A DNA stretch of 64,000 nucleotides from Purshia tridentata (lineage: Eukaryota; Streptophyta; Magnoliopsida; Rosales; Rosaceae): positions 1-64,000 of the forward strand of contig QANT01008026.1 in assembly GCA_003254885.1 (NCBI GenBank). Reading direction: 5' to 3'. Below are positions 11,320 through 23,504 of the stretch, one piece after another (position 1 is the stretch's first letter; the number at the start of each line of letters is the position of its first letter). The notes under the pieces are model-generated. The model searched no databases, was not told the origin of the DNA, and was given only the letters and a program-made list of their open reading frames with translations. The position numbers and the translations under genes are program-made.

Positions 11320-11397
11320 ATTGTCACAGCTTATCGTCCATGCTCCAACTTGAGGGGGAGCGTTGAGATTTCAGATTTTTTATATATTTAGAGATTC

Positions 11398-11721
11398 TTA
11401 ATTCTTGTATTTTCCTTGTAGAGCCAGGAATTGACTTTTGATTAGGGGTTGACTCCAAGAATTTAGACTTTCCTTGTAGAGCTTGGAAATTTTGTATAAG
11501 GTGTATATGGCCTTGTGGGTTGAGATAACGGTAGGTGAAGCCAGTCCATAAAGCACAAAAACAACAATTATTGAAGATCCCAGGGCTATAAATGCAATGT
11601 GAACTTTACCAAGGCCTCTGTGATTGTTTGATTGACTGTTACAAAGCTTGAAATTGTTGCTACCTGTGCAAGTTAAGCCACATGTTGGATGGTAATTGAC
11701 ACATATGTAGGGATTTCCCAA
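11398..11721 (-). pseudogene. PEPR-like transmembrane-region fragment
   Basis: An open stretch encodes the post-LRR cysteine region (NYHPTCGLTCTG), the linker and the membrane helix (HIAFIALGSSIIVVFVLYGL). After that, homology to the receptor stops and unrelated codons follow. It sits immediately upstream of the kinase remnant but is not continuous with it. Confidence 0.8.
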
Positions 11722-11739
11722 AATTTTTAACCGTTATGT

Positions 11740-12252
11740 TTGAAGATTCGATCATCAGTGTCATAGTTACAACTAATGCACACTGCAAAATTGGTAATCT
11801 TCCCAAGTGTTTGAATTTCTCTAAACATGGTCACACACCTTCCATCCTGCCCTGCAAATACAATCCTCTGTATGGCAATGAGGCCTTATAAACAGTTCCA
11901 TGGCCACCTCTCCCAATAATGTAGTAATCATCAAAGTCTTCTGTAGCCTCCATTACTTGGCGGAGTAAAGAAGGCAGCCCTCACTAGTAGAGTGCTTAGT
12001 CGTTTTGCGCAACAGACAAATAAACCAGTCCATATAGCACAAAAACAACAAATATTGATGATCCTAGGGCTATAAATGCAATTTGCACTTTGGTAAGGCC
12101 TTGCCGATTTGTTGATTGACTTTCAAAAGGCTTAAAAATGTTGCTTCCTGCACAAGTTAAGTCACATGACGCAAGGTAATTGACACATAGATATGGATTG
12201 CCAACACATAGATATGCATTTCATCAAGAGCTTTTAAAGTCCCTGTTTTGCA
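11740..12252 (-). pseudogene. PEPR-like remnant: last LRR to kinase N-lobe
   Basis: Reading the - strand from 12252: the last LRR (LTGTLKALDEMH), the cysteine region, a degraded membrane helix and juxtamembrane region, then the glycine loop and the start of the N-lobe. Homology ends near 11780 at the segment before the HRD loop. Several frameshifts and stops make it clearly dead. It is a separate copy from the fragment at 11398-11721, because both carry the cysteine and membrane region. Confidence 0.8.
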
Positions 12253-12979
12253 GACTTGAATTTTGCTTGAAATAATACACTCATACTTTCATTAAAGATA
12301 AAACAATAAACAAATCTTTGAAATCAATTCATTACATATTCAATATGTAGATAAATTCATATAGCAACATCAAAATTCTTGATTCAAGGAAACCCAATTT
12401 CTGCAAACGAATGTTTCAACCGTAATTTATAATTGATTAATGTCATATTGATATGATATATAGGAATATAAGACAGAAATTAAAAGGGAAAAACGTACAT
12501 ACAACTCAAACATTACCTTCTTCCATTTTTCCTTTCTACTGCAAATTTGAAGCCATATTGATGGCGTATCGATATGAAATCTCAATTATACAACCCAAAT
12601 TTTCCAGGAAAATGGGGGAGAGAGAGAGAGGACGACTGAGCTGAGTTTATTTTATCCCAGTAAATAGAATTGAGCTGCGTTATTGTGCCGATGAGGACGC
12701 GGTGGCAAGAGGACTTGACTTTTGCAATGATCGGTCTTCTAATAAAGCCATAAGGTGGACTCAAATAATGTGATCCTCCACTTAAATCTAAGTCCAAGAA
12801 AACCAACAAAAAAAGCAAGATAATTTCTTTATGTGAACAAATAATTTGAAACAGCATCATGAAAAAATTATGATCATTGATGTCTTCTTACTTTCTAACA
12901 ACTTTCATGACTGATCCTAATCAAACATTTAACATTACAAAGAGAATACAGTGGAATAGAATATCATAACCATGAAATG
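12253..12979. other. Spacer with remnant receptor promoter
   Basis: No gene. GACGCGGT at 12696-12703 is followed by 'ataaggtggactca', matching the remnant at 9403. A short GA run lies near 12613. The remainder is AT-rich, and its right end is the 3' flank of the next pseudogene. Confidence 0.5.
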
Positions 12980-15900
12980 CTAGCATTTTTTCCTTCTCAT
13001 TCTTACATGATGGGGATTTGCTTCTAATAATTGCTTGATAACATCTCTCATTGTGGGTCTCTCTCTAGGATCTTTATCAGTACATCTCATAGCCACCAGA
13101 AGCACATCAACAACTTTTTCCAAGATATTTGAATCCAGAAGTTCCTCCACAAGGCTTGAATCGACAATCCCATCAATTTCTTCTGTGTTGCTCCACATTG
13201 ACCTAACCCATCCTACAATGTCAGTTTGCTCAATAAATGATGGATCCAGTGCCTTCTTTCTAGTTATCAGCTCAAGCAAAACAACCCCATAACTGTACAC
13301 ATCAGTTTCGACACACTTTGCAGCTCTAAATGCATTTTCTGTCACAAACCAATGCAAATATGGTATTTCATTGTAATGAAAATATGTTAGTTCATTGTAT
13401 GCCTAAATATGGAAACATTCATAATCAAAACCAAATTTCGAAGAATTACCTAGTGCAATATATCCAATTGTACCAACAACTGAGGTGGACGTCATTGAAG
13501 TACATGACAGATCCAAAAGTTTAGCAATACCAAAATCTGATATATGAGGCTCCATCTCAGAGTCTAAGAGAATGTTCATCAGTTTGATGTCTCGATGCAC
13601 TATAGGGGGATCACAATCATAATGGAGATGTTCCAACCCATATGCAGTTCCAAGTGCTATCTTGTAACGGACACACCACTCAAGAATTGGAGGGGGATTG
13701 ATTCCATGCAACGCATCATGAAGGCTCCCATTTTCCATGTATGTATACCATATTAAACCGTAGTCCTTCATAAACAAGAAGTCTTCCAGTTTGACCAGAT
13801 TCCGGTGCCTAATCTTCCCAACTATTAGAATTTCTCTAATCATAGTCGAACGCCTTCCTTGATCATGCCCTCCAAATACAAGCTTCTTGACAGCAAAATC
13901 TTTGTCTGGACCCCAAGAGGCCTTATAAACAGTTCCATGGGCTCCTCTCCCAATGATATATTGGTCATTAAGGTTTTGTGTAACCTCCAATACTTTCTTG
14001 AGTAAGGAAGACGACCTATCACGAGAAGAGATCTCATCCTGGTTGGTCCTTTTGCGCAAGAGAAACATATAAACCAGTCCATAAAGCACAATAAGAACAA
14101 AAATCGAAGATCCGGCTATAAATGCAATTTTGACTTTACTAAGGCCTTTCCGATTGCTTGATTGACTGCTACAAGATTTGAAATTGTTGTTTCCTGCGCA
14201 AGTTAAGCCACAAGAAAGATGGTAATTGACACATAAGTGGGGATTGCCTAAAAATGATGATGGGGATGAGTTCAACAGGTCCACCAATGTCTCTGGTACT
14301 GCACCTGTGAAGTTATTGTATGAAACATCTAGCTCAATTAAAGAATGCATCCCATCAAGAGGTTTTAAAGTCCCTGTCAAATTGTTATGAGATATATCAA
14401 GTTGTTGTAGCTTTATCAACTTCCCTAGCTCTGAAGGAATCTGACCTGTCAATGCATTATTGCTAAGATTCAATGCATAAAACATATTCTGCAATACTCC
14501 AAGTGATGGTGGAACCACACCTCCCAAAAAATTTCAACCAAGTTGTAGCTCCAAAAGCTGTTCAAGTTCTGACAAGAAAGGTGGAATGCCGCCAGTAAAC
14601 CTGTTGTCACTTAAAATCAATCCAGATAAATGTCTCCAACTTCTCAAACTAGATGGAATGGAGCCATTCAACAAATTGGACCCCACATCAAACCAATCCA
14701 TTTTGGTACAATTTGAAAGTTTTGCAGGCAACGGACCCACCAAATTGTTTTGAAAAAGAATCAACCTTTGAAGCTCTGTAAGATTCCCTAGCTCCTGTGG
14801 TATAACTCCTGTTAACTTGTTCATGGACAAATTGATGAACGTGAGGTTGATACAGCTTCCCAAGCTCGATGGAATTTCCCCACTAATCTCATTGTTGCTG
14901 ATATCCATATATGAAAGGTTTGAATTTTTTTCAAATTGTGGAATTACCCTAGTGAGGTTATTCTGTTGAAGTTGCAACCTCCTAAGAGTAGAACAATTTC
15001 CAACATCAGAAGGTATGGTACCTTGAAATCGATTGAAAGCCATATTTAACACCCTTAACTGCTTGCCAAGGCAAAGATATGGAGGGATTTTACCAGTGAA
15101 ATTATTAGTAATAAAATCTAACTCCACTAAACTGCTGTTTATACCCAGACCTTGAGGTACAACTCCGGAAAACAGGTTGTTAAATAATAAAATATTTTTT
15201 AGCTGCTTGAGCTCAGTCATCTCCAAAGGCAGTTCCCCAGTAAGGCTATTATTGTATACAGCGATATGCTCAAGACTTTGAATCTTCCATATGCTAACTG
15301 GAATTTCACCAGTTAAACGGTTTTGAAATAAATAAAGGTCCTTCAATTTAGTCAGCATTCCCAATTCTTCGGGAATTTCTCCCTCTAGTTGGTTCGTATA
15401 CAAGTGTAGTTTAGTCAAGGACTTGCACTTACCAAGTTCAGGAGGGATTTTTCCAGAGAGACGGTTCACGGGAAGGTACAGAATTGAAAGCTTATCTAGT
15501 TGGCCAAAGGAAGATGGGATATTTCCCTCTAAGTTGCTACCCACAGCATAAAATTGTGTTAAACTACTACAGTTTCCCAGGCCTGAGGGAATACCTCCAC
15601 TAAAATTATTTAATGACAGTTCCAAGAAAGATAAAGTCTTGCAATTACCTGAACCCAAAGAAATGCTGCCCTCAAGACCATTCCTATGGACATATAGATG
15701 TGTTAGGCTCTCAAGCTTGTTCAGACTCCTTGGCAGTTCTCCTGTCAACTCATTTTGATCCAATAATAATTGCTCCAATTGACTACAATTTCCAATGGAT
15801 GAAGGAATCATTCCTGATAACTGATTACCATATAAATAGAGATGTACAAGCGCACTCAGATTACCAACATTTCCAGGGATGGAAACATTCAAACTGTTAT

Positions 15901-16419
15901 CGTAGAGATATATATAACCCAAGTGCGGAATTGTAAACAAGGGTTCAGGTATCTCACCATACAGAAAATTGTCACTTAAGCCTAAGTACTGTAAATTCTG
16001 CAAGTTGTGCAAGTTATCAGGAAATTTTCCGGTAAACCCATTTATAGACAAGTCCAAGTATTCAAGGAGACTACAATTGCCAACTCTAGAGGAATTTTTC
16101 CAGAAAAATTGTTGGAATACAAATTAACAGTCTGCAAGTGCCTCAAGCTGCCAATTTCAGACCCCAGTTGACCAGAAATTCCATAACCAGAGACGTTCAA
16201 GGAAACCACACTGTGGGCACTGTCACATTCTATTCCTACCCATTTGCATGGAGTGGAATCAGAAGCATTCCAACTTGAGGAAATGGAAGTGAAAACAGAG
16301 TCCCAGTGCTTCAAGAGTGACAATAGAGTCAACCCATCAGAGCTCAAAGTAGAGACAGTAGTGATGGACACAGAGAAGCACAACAACAGGAATAAAACAT
16401 GGTACAGAAGAAGCTGCAT
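12980..16419 (-). pseudogene. Nearly full-length PEPR-like receptor pseudogene
   Basis: Colinear with the intact gene from its ATG (16419, start of MQLLLYHV) through signal peptide, LRRs, membrane helix and kinase. Exons run 16419-13450 and 13338-12980, with the conserved kinase intron (111 bp). Two lesions break it. One G is missing near 16079 ('ttgcc' here against 'ttggcc'), shifting the frame in the second LRR. A GGA glycine codon has become TGA at 14536-14534 in a late LRR. Kinase motifs survive (FAVKKL, VHRDIK, ISDFGIAK), but the APE proline is leucine (GYIAL). With so few lesions it is a young pseudogene, or one with intact alleles elsewhere. Sequencing error cannot be excluded for the single-base deletion. 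Confidence 0.88.
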
Positions 16420-18856
16420 GTTATCTAAGTGGAAGAGAAAGAGAGCAGACCACACACTGAGAACTGAGAAGAAAAGTTGGTAAAGATGAGCTTTAGCACC
16501 TTACCAGTAGTTATGGCAGCTTGCTATCTTAAGCCTGCAGGAAGATTCAGTATGTGCATGCACACTGTCTGAGATGAGTTGGAAATGGAAAGTTGGAAAC
16601 AGAGTATAAATGGAGAGCGTGGTTATGTGGACATGTTGGTTGGGCTTAAATAATAGATTTGAGCTGAGTTTTTATTTTTCTTTCTTTTTCAGTAAACAGG
16701 ATCTTTTTTCTGGTCTGTGGTCTTTGCCACGCGAATAGACGACACAGCGACTAGCGACGAGTCGGAGGACTTAAATTTGTTAATGTGACGAATAATACCA
16801 ATCGTTTAACGTTAAAAAAATCATCAATTTTAAAATCATTTGTCGACTCTTTGCAATCATGGTCAATAAAGACTGTACCAAAAAATAAAAAATAAAGACC
16901 AAATTTTCATATAATAAATGTATACAATTATTGTATCTATTTCTTTCATCACATGACTTAACATGTAATGAGATAAATAAACACTTAGTAAGTTTTTTCC
17001 TACCTCTACTTGATCTAAATTAGTGGGCCCATTTCAAGCATAACATGCTACTCTTCATTGGCAATAATCCTAGGGATACAGATGGTTGCATTACATGGAT
17101 GAGATTGTTTTTTTTTTTTTCTTTTTTTATCTCTCTTGAACAATATCATGTTTTGAAGAATGGTGCTGGGAATTAAGCATTTCATTCGCGTGACCAGATT
17201 GCTTTTCTGTATGTTGAATCAGAACACACCTCATTAATTTGATTTCAAACAAAATTGAAATTAATTTTAAAGGGCTTATACAACATTGTAGAAGTTTTTT
17301 ATTATATTTCAAGTGAAAAACTGAATATTATTAGGAGAAAAAAAGTGATGAGAGTAAGAATGGTTATAGCTTTCTTTTGTTCTTTAAAATATGGAAAAAG
17401 AACTTTTGCGCAAGTCGGGAACAAAGCTATAACTTGAATTTTATTAGTTAAAAAAAAAGGGATACCTTTGACTTTCACTATAATACATAGACTCTGAAAG
17501 AGACTAAATATAAGATACTTGGTAAAAGAACAAAGTGAGAGTAGGTCAGGTGGAAAGTATTCATAATTAAATCAAAGAAAATGACGAAATAGGGGTAGGT
17601 CTTATGGAGAAAGTTTGCATAATTAACTCAAAAGAAAATGGCAATATGAGAGTAAGTATGAATGATGGAGAAGTTGCATAAATAACTATAAAAAAAACAA
17701 TGAGAAAATGAGCAAGCCTGATGGAAAAGGTTGCACAAAATAAAAGACTAGGAGCATCATATACATGTGTGCTCAGATGTTGTAGAAGAGAAATCGAAGT
17801 AGAGGGAAAAAGTGACTGGGTTAAAACTTAAAGGTGGTGTGACATTAATTACCATAACCTTAGTTTTTAAATTAATTTTTTTCTTAGTATGGTTGAAAAA
17901 GAGTCCTGTGCTAAAAATAGTATAGATCATAAACTTGGCGCGCCCAAAGAACAAAAAGACAAAAGAAAGCCCTCAAATCCAGAAAGTTCTGCATTATGTA
18001 GAATATGTTTGGTAACACATACAAATGCATTATTTTTCTTTGAAGAAAGACCATACAACTAAACTGCAACAAACCAACTCCTTATCATGCACACCTCAGC
18101 AACACATATGCAGTAACAAAAGAATTTGCAAAAGCAAACTTAGATTTATAAAATCAACGGGTATGGCGAAAATCTAGGCACCATATAAGTTCAACTAAGG
18201 CATGCATAAACTTAAAGTGAACCAACAATTGAAACTATTTCAATAAGTAGGCATCATCCATAAACACACTTGTTCTTTTTTCTTTTCACTTTCCATCTAT
18301 GTCTTCACACCCCTACGAGTCATTTCACTTACAAGAATAAAATGGCACCCAAGGACCAACAAATAGTTCAATCATATTTTATTGAAACTTGTAATACTAA
18401 AATACTGAAGGAATTAGGAGCGCGCATAATGAATTTTCTTTCAACGATAAATGTCACGCCTCCTATTAGCCTTAAGGCGGCTTCATCCAAGATACAAAAA
18501 CATCACCCTTGATGGATGTGAATTAAAACCTCCATAGGGGGTGTCAACCAGTAACCTTGCCTAGTGAAGTAATATTACCTGAAACAAAAGAGCAGCGGCA
18601 GACACCTGACCTCCTCAAATGAATAGAAGCTTTGTCATTTTGAATTGGAAAATCCTGTATATAAATCACACAGCATATAATTCCCAACATCTTTCTGAAA
18701 AGTTATGCTTCGAACATCTTGAATGTTAAAACAACATTACTAGCTCCTTTCTTAAACGAGGACTTACGACCAATCTAAATTATAGTATGTCATGATGGAA
18801 ATGACAATGGTGATGGAAAGGAAAACATGATAATGGTGTGATTTCCTAAGTTTCCA
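16420..18856. other. Upstream flank of the full-length pseudogene
   Basis: No supportable gene in 2.4 kb. Just upstream of the pseudogene lies promoter-like sequence related to that of the intact copy ('cttaaataatagatttg' at both). At 17537-17740 there is a degenerate tandem repeat. The remainder, including 17750-18780, shows no recognisable coding or element structure. Confidence 0.5.
17537..17745. repeat. Degenerate 53-62 bp tandem repeat (about 4 units)
   Basis: Units begin near 17537, 17591, 17648 and 17710. Each carries a 'gagagtaggtc..atggaaaa.gttgcataatta' theme followed by an A-rich part. The same unit occurs once, at about 7862, upstream of the intact receptor gene. Expansion therefore took place after duplication, or contraction took place in the other copy. 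Confidence 0.7.
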
Positions 18857-19125
18857 CATCCTAGCTAATAAAATTTATGCCATGAGATAGAACTGAGGAC
18901 CATCTTCGGATGATTGGTTGAGATAATGGAAAAAAACATGTAAGGTAGCAAGATGTCTATATAGATCGGCATTCCTAATTCTGATGTACAACAATTTAAG
19001 ATGAAGCCAGAAAAAAAAAAAACAAAACAAAACAAAACAAAACACCCAAACCCAACAAATCTGCATACCCATGCACCACTCATCCTACAGATGATAACAA
19101 TATTTGAGCCCCTAATATCCAGGCA
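18857..19125. repeat. Paralogous flank segment lacking the solo LTR
   Basis: Homologous to 8100-8234 plus 8905-9035. The site matching the LTR insertion is unoccupied here, near 18962-18967 ('tctatatagat' runs straight into the right-hand homology). The segment lies just beyond the stop of the RRM gene, so it is probably that gene's 3' flank. Confidence 0.8.
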
Positions 19126-19347
19126 TTAACACATACTGCTGAAAAATGCATGTCTCAAATAAGTTAGTATAACATGGCCAAATGGTATGTTCATGATGCC
19201 ACTACGTGCATTCATTCACATGAGGAGAGATGCTAATGCTGATGATGACTTGACTATGAAATGGATGCATGCAACAGCTGCAAGATGCATCCTATCATGT
19301 GCTTGTGTTTGTCGGTAGCATAAGAAACAGAGTACATCCCCTGCAAT

Positions 19348-22300
19348 CTACTGGTATGTCATGGTTGGTGGAGCACCATTGGCAGCAGGGACAGCACCAG
19401 GGTGGTTTCCATCTTTCCTTTTCCCAAATGGGTTCTTCGAATACGTATATATAAAGTCAAGGAAAAACATATAAATTATAAATCATAAAAGGAAAAACAC
19501 AGACAAGTCATAAGCAGCATATATATATCTCATTCGGTGAAGTGGATCCGAATATATATCTGGAAATTCCTTCAATGAATATTGAATATTTAAAATTTTC
19601 TATTAAAACCAACAAAAGGAACTTTTCAAGAACACCATCTTAAAATCCATATTATGGTGAAATGAGCTATCACTATGGTATACCAGCAAAAAATGAGAAA
19701 TATCTCAGCATGTAAACCTCTTACAAAAACCTCTTACAAAATGTAACATTAATCAGTCAGGCACAAAACAAACAGCAAAAGCACATGCATAACACTGAAA
19801 AGTAAGCAAGCACACATGACGCCTTCTGCACGCCACCAAATGAGATTAGCCAAACTCCACATTAAGTTGAGTGACTAAGTAAAGAATCAGAAAAACCATA
19901 TAGACACCAAGTTTGAAAAACAAAGAACCCTGTGTTCCAACAAATACTACATAATGAAAAGCAATCACCTAATGCAGTTGACTGGCTAATATTACATATA
20001 ATAACCCAGGTACATGCTAGCACGCATTTAAACGTACACCTCCGAATGCTTGCAGTTTAGTTAATATATAAAAGTTGCACAAACAAACAATGGATTAGCC
20101 ATAACAAAATTCTAAAAGGATATTGTATTCTCATGCCTACAGAACCAGAACTGGGGATAACAGCACCCTGCAAATTATGGTGTACATTGGTGGCACTGTT
20201 TACATCCTGCATGGGTTATGCAGAAAATCCTTTTAGCAAATACAGAACAAGGGTAGGTACTATGAATATGTATCTCAATATAAAAACGTTAATGATCAAT
20301 GCATAACAGCTGAATAAATATTACTTACTTCAAACTCAATGAAGCAAACAGTATGCCTTTCCTGTCTCAAGACCTTCATTTGCTTAAACCCAGGTTGTCT
20401 GCATGACCAAAAATTATGAAATAAGACAAAAGGTTCTGCTATTTAGTGGGCATCTGTACTGTGATACAAAGAGACGAAACACACTGCAAGATGAAAAGGG
20501 ATGAGACATTCATACGAGCTGAATAGGCCTCTCAGTTCTTCCTCATTAATGCTCTCTCCCAGATTGCCAATAAATAAGGTATTGCATGGTGGATTATCTT
20601 TTGTGTTCTGCAGGAAACCAGAAAGCATCAGAAAAAAGAAAATATTATAGGCTTCCTACCACATCACTTACCATGAGCAGCCAACACTTAGAAGATACTT
20701 TCCAGATATGAAACAAAAAAATTAAAGCAAACAAGTAAGAATGGAAACCCAAACCAAATGAATTGCTATATAACACTAACTATTTGGTAGGACCTATGAC
20801 CTAATAGTTTCTGATAGAACTATCCTCCAAACACACTCCAATACAACTCATGCCCAACCCTAGTCCTGCATCTAGCTATATATGTTTGAAGGTGGATATT
20901 CAGAGTCTTACAACTAATGCACACAACTAGTTATGTATCAATTTTTAAGGCAAGACCTATTAAACATGAGGCATCAGAAAATCACTGCATGAAACAGAGA
21001 TGAGCCTGAGGCAATCTTAAACCACCCTAAGACATTGTGCGACTTAAATACGGAAACCTATCAATGAGGATCGTGCTATAAAACTCCAGATAATGGCAAT
21101 CAACCCTAGCTAATATTGTGACTGAAGGAGACCTATGGGATAGCCTGGTAGTAAATATAGCTGTTTTCCAAGGGCCCATCCCAGGTTTGAGCTTCACCAA
21201 TGAAGGAGACAGGCTACACATAAGAGCATAAGCAGAACAACCTTTTTTTTTTGGTCGAACAAAAACCAGTTGTTAAACATGCTTTAAGTCAGCAATTATA
21301 TTAAAACCAGATGCTGAAGACACATATGGCACAGCGTATTACCAGAACAGGTACATAACTGCTAGGTGCTGGTACAGGAGCAGAAGGGGGCATTGGTACT
21401 GGAGGAACAGGATAACCTCCATATGGATCATATGGAGGAGGTGGGGGAGCCATATACCTGGTCAACATATGCAACATTAACATCAGAAAGTTTGGAAACT
21501 ATACACTCCATTGAGAAGCAGAAACAACTATTTTTATCCCAGATTACATATTCCATTCTAATATCTGTTCCTTAAAAGAATAACAATACTTCAGGCAGGA
21601 AACTAGATGAGAAAGTTTAATTACCCATGTGGTCCCCAAACAGGTGGGGGAGTAGTATGAAAATGAGATGGACTGCTATAACCAGTCTGCGTGTAGTCAC
21701 CACCAGTTCGCAACCGTTTACTTTGATCATAAGCACTTGAATCCGCTACGATTCCTACCGTTCCAACCAATGTTAGAGCATTGTATCACAGTAAATCAAA
21801 CTTTCAACAGCTAACTGGAAACCATTGACATTAAGATTCGTGACCGAACAATAAGGTGGTAATGGTAACAGAAGTAACAGAACCCAACATTTGCACATTA
21901 CTAAAACTGAGTTTGAAACTAATACATTGATTAATCCACTGACCCTATACAACAATAACAAATTGAGTATCTCATTATCACCTCTCTTAACAAATAGATT
22001 CTTCTTTGCCATCTCCGTATGCAGCACCGACTTCGACTCCGTATCGAAAACCATACTCTGAACCCCCAAAACCCAACAAAAATTTCCAAGCTTCAACATC
22101 AAGAAATAGCAAAACAGTAATACACACTACCAAGCTAAAGCTACAACAACAAAGCAAAAACCTGAAGGGCGTCTTTGGCAGCAATGGCTTGCTGAGCAGT
22201 AGAGAACAGGGCGAAACTCATGGGCTTCTCGCCTTTGTAGTTGACCTGCGAGGCCTCGTAACCGGGCAGCCATCTGAGAAGGTTCTGTATCTCCCTCTCC

Positions 22301-22488
22301 TTGACGTCCTCGGGTAGACCAGTGATGAAGATGGTGCGGACCTCGTCGGTGGCGGGTCGGTTCGGGTTGTCGACGAGGTGGTGGGGCGGAGGAGGCGCGG
22401 AGGCGGCCACTGAGGGCGGAGGAGGAGGAGGGGCGGCGGCGGCGGGCGGCCATTGCTGGTGGTATGGGTGGATCCCCGCACCGGCCAT
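19348..22488 (-). CDS. Two-RRM RNA-binding protein (At3g21215-like)
   Basis: Probable RNA-binding protein of the RBPMS/couch-potato-like plant group, 329 residues. Eight coding exons: 22488-22162, 22057-21982, 21754-21625, 21457-21343, 20607-20516, 20398-20329, 20206-20124 and 19444-19348. The ATG at 22488 begins MAGAGIHPYHQQW; upstream in-frame codons lack an ATG. A Pro/Ala-rich N-terminus precedes RRM1 (RTIFITGLPEDVKEREIQNL, about residues 60-135). A Pro/Tyr-rich linker follows (MAPPPPPYDPYGGYPVPP), then RRM2 (NTLFIGNLGESINEEEL ... HTVCFIEFED, about residues 215-290). The tail is NPFGKRKDG, ending in TYQ. The first seven exon joins use GT-AG introns except the last, which is an AT-AC intron (see separate entry); only that join gives the expected IQYSKNPFGKRKD. 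RNA targets are unknown. Confidence 0.9.
19445..20123 (-). other. U12-type AT-AC intron in the RRM gene
   Basis: Intron 7 of the RRM gene, 679 bp. No GT donor exists near the end of exon 7. Instead the intron opens with ATATCCTTTT at 20123, the U12 5' splice-site consensus. It ends in AC at 19445. The U12 branch-point consensus TTCCTTGAC lies just upstream, with the branch A at 19457, 12 nt before the junction. Splicing there restores the frame (ATA CA|G TAT TCG AAG) and joins RRM2 to the conserved tail. All three signals agree. Confidence 0.92.
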
Positions 22489-23504
22489 TGTCGGATTGTG
22501 TGTGTGGCCCAAAACCCTAGAGTTTTTGAGAATTTTAGGAGCTACTACTCGTTGTTGGGGAGTTTGGAATACGCGCTGTTTGCCGCGAACGAGCGATTGG
22601 AGAATTGGTGTTGATGAAGACCGTAACTGTAGGGTGACGATCCTCTTCTTTTACCTGCCTACTCTTTTAATCATGTGATGACACGTGGGTGAGATGAGAT
22701 CTATGGCTCCCCATGTTTTAGCTTCTTTTGGTGGGATTGAGATTTCCATTCCAACATTTAGAGCAATTGGAATCGAGATTAAGGAATGACTTCTATTCCC
22801 ATTATAGTGGATGAAATGAAAAAACATAATAATCTTTCAAAAATACCTTTTAATTATTAAAAAAACAATTTTTAAGTACTAAACAATAATATAATTTAAT
22901 ACCGTAATCAGATCTTAGATCAATCAAATGTGAACTGTTTGAACAAAAAAATATCAATCAAAGAACCCAAACAGCATAAACAAACAAAATACACAAATAT
23001 TATATCAAACCAAAGTGAGCTCCCATTGGCCACAGAGAGAGAGAGAGAGAGAGGGTATCTATGTAAAACAAAGCACGAAAAATTGCAGAAGAAAAAGGGC
23101 AGCAACGTCAGTCTTGTCTCTCGTCTTTATTCAGACAATACATTATATAATTACACTTCAATAACGCATTAGAGCAGAAGAAAATAAGAACTTCATATAG
23201 CATTTGGCAAATGAACTTCAAAGAGATGGATACATTGAACAATTATTCATACACCAGCAGAAGAATTACTTCTACAACTACCAGCATGAACAACAATACA
23301 ACAACAACAACATCTGTGATAACAATCACAGAAAGCAGGCAAAGAATTGCCACAACTAACTACACAACAATGCTAACGCACCCTGACTTTTAGCATCTCT
23401 GGGTAGCAGAATAATACTATCTAAGATTAAATTCACAGTGCAGCCAGTACATGCAAAGTTGACTGCTTTGTTTACTCTGTCGGCATTCTCTTATTAAATT
23501 TACT
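22489..23504. other. Promoter of the RRM gene and 3' flank of PGDH
   Basis: No gene. The left part is the RRM gene's upstream region. The right part, ending at 23504, is the PGDH 3' untranslated and flank region. A (GA)n run lies at about 23034-23053, and 23250-23330 is rich in 'caacaa' repeats. Confidence 0.6.
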
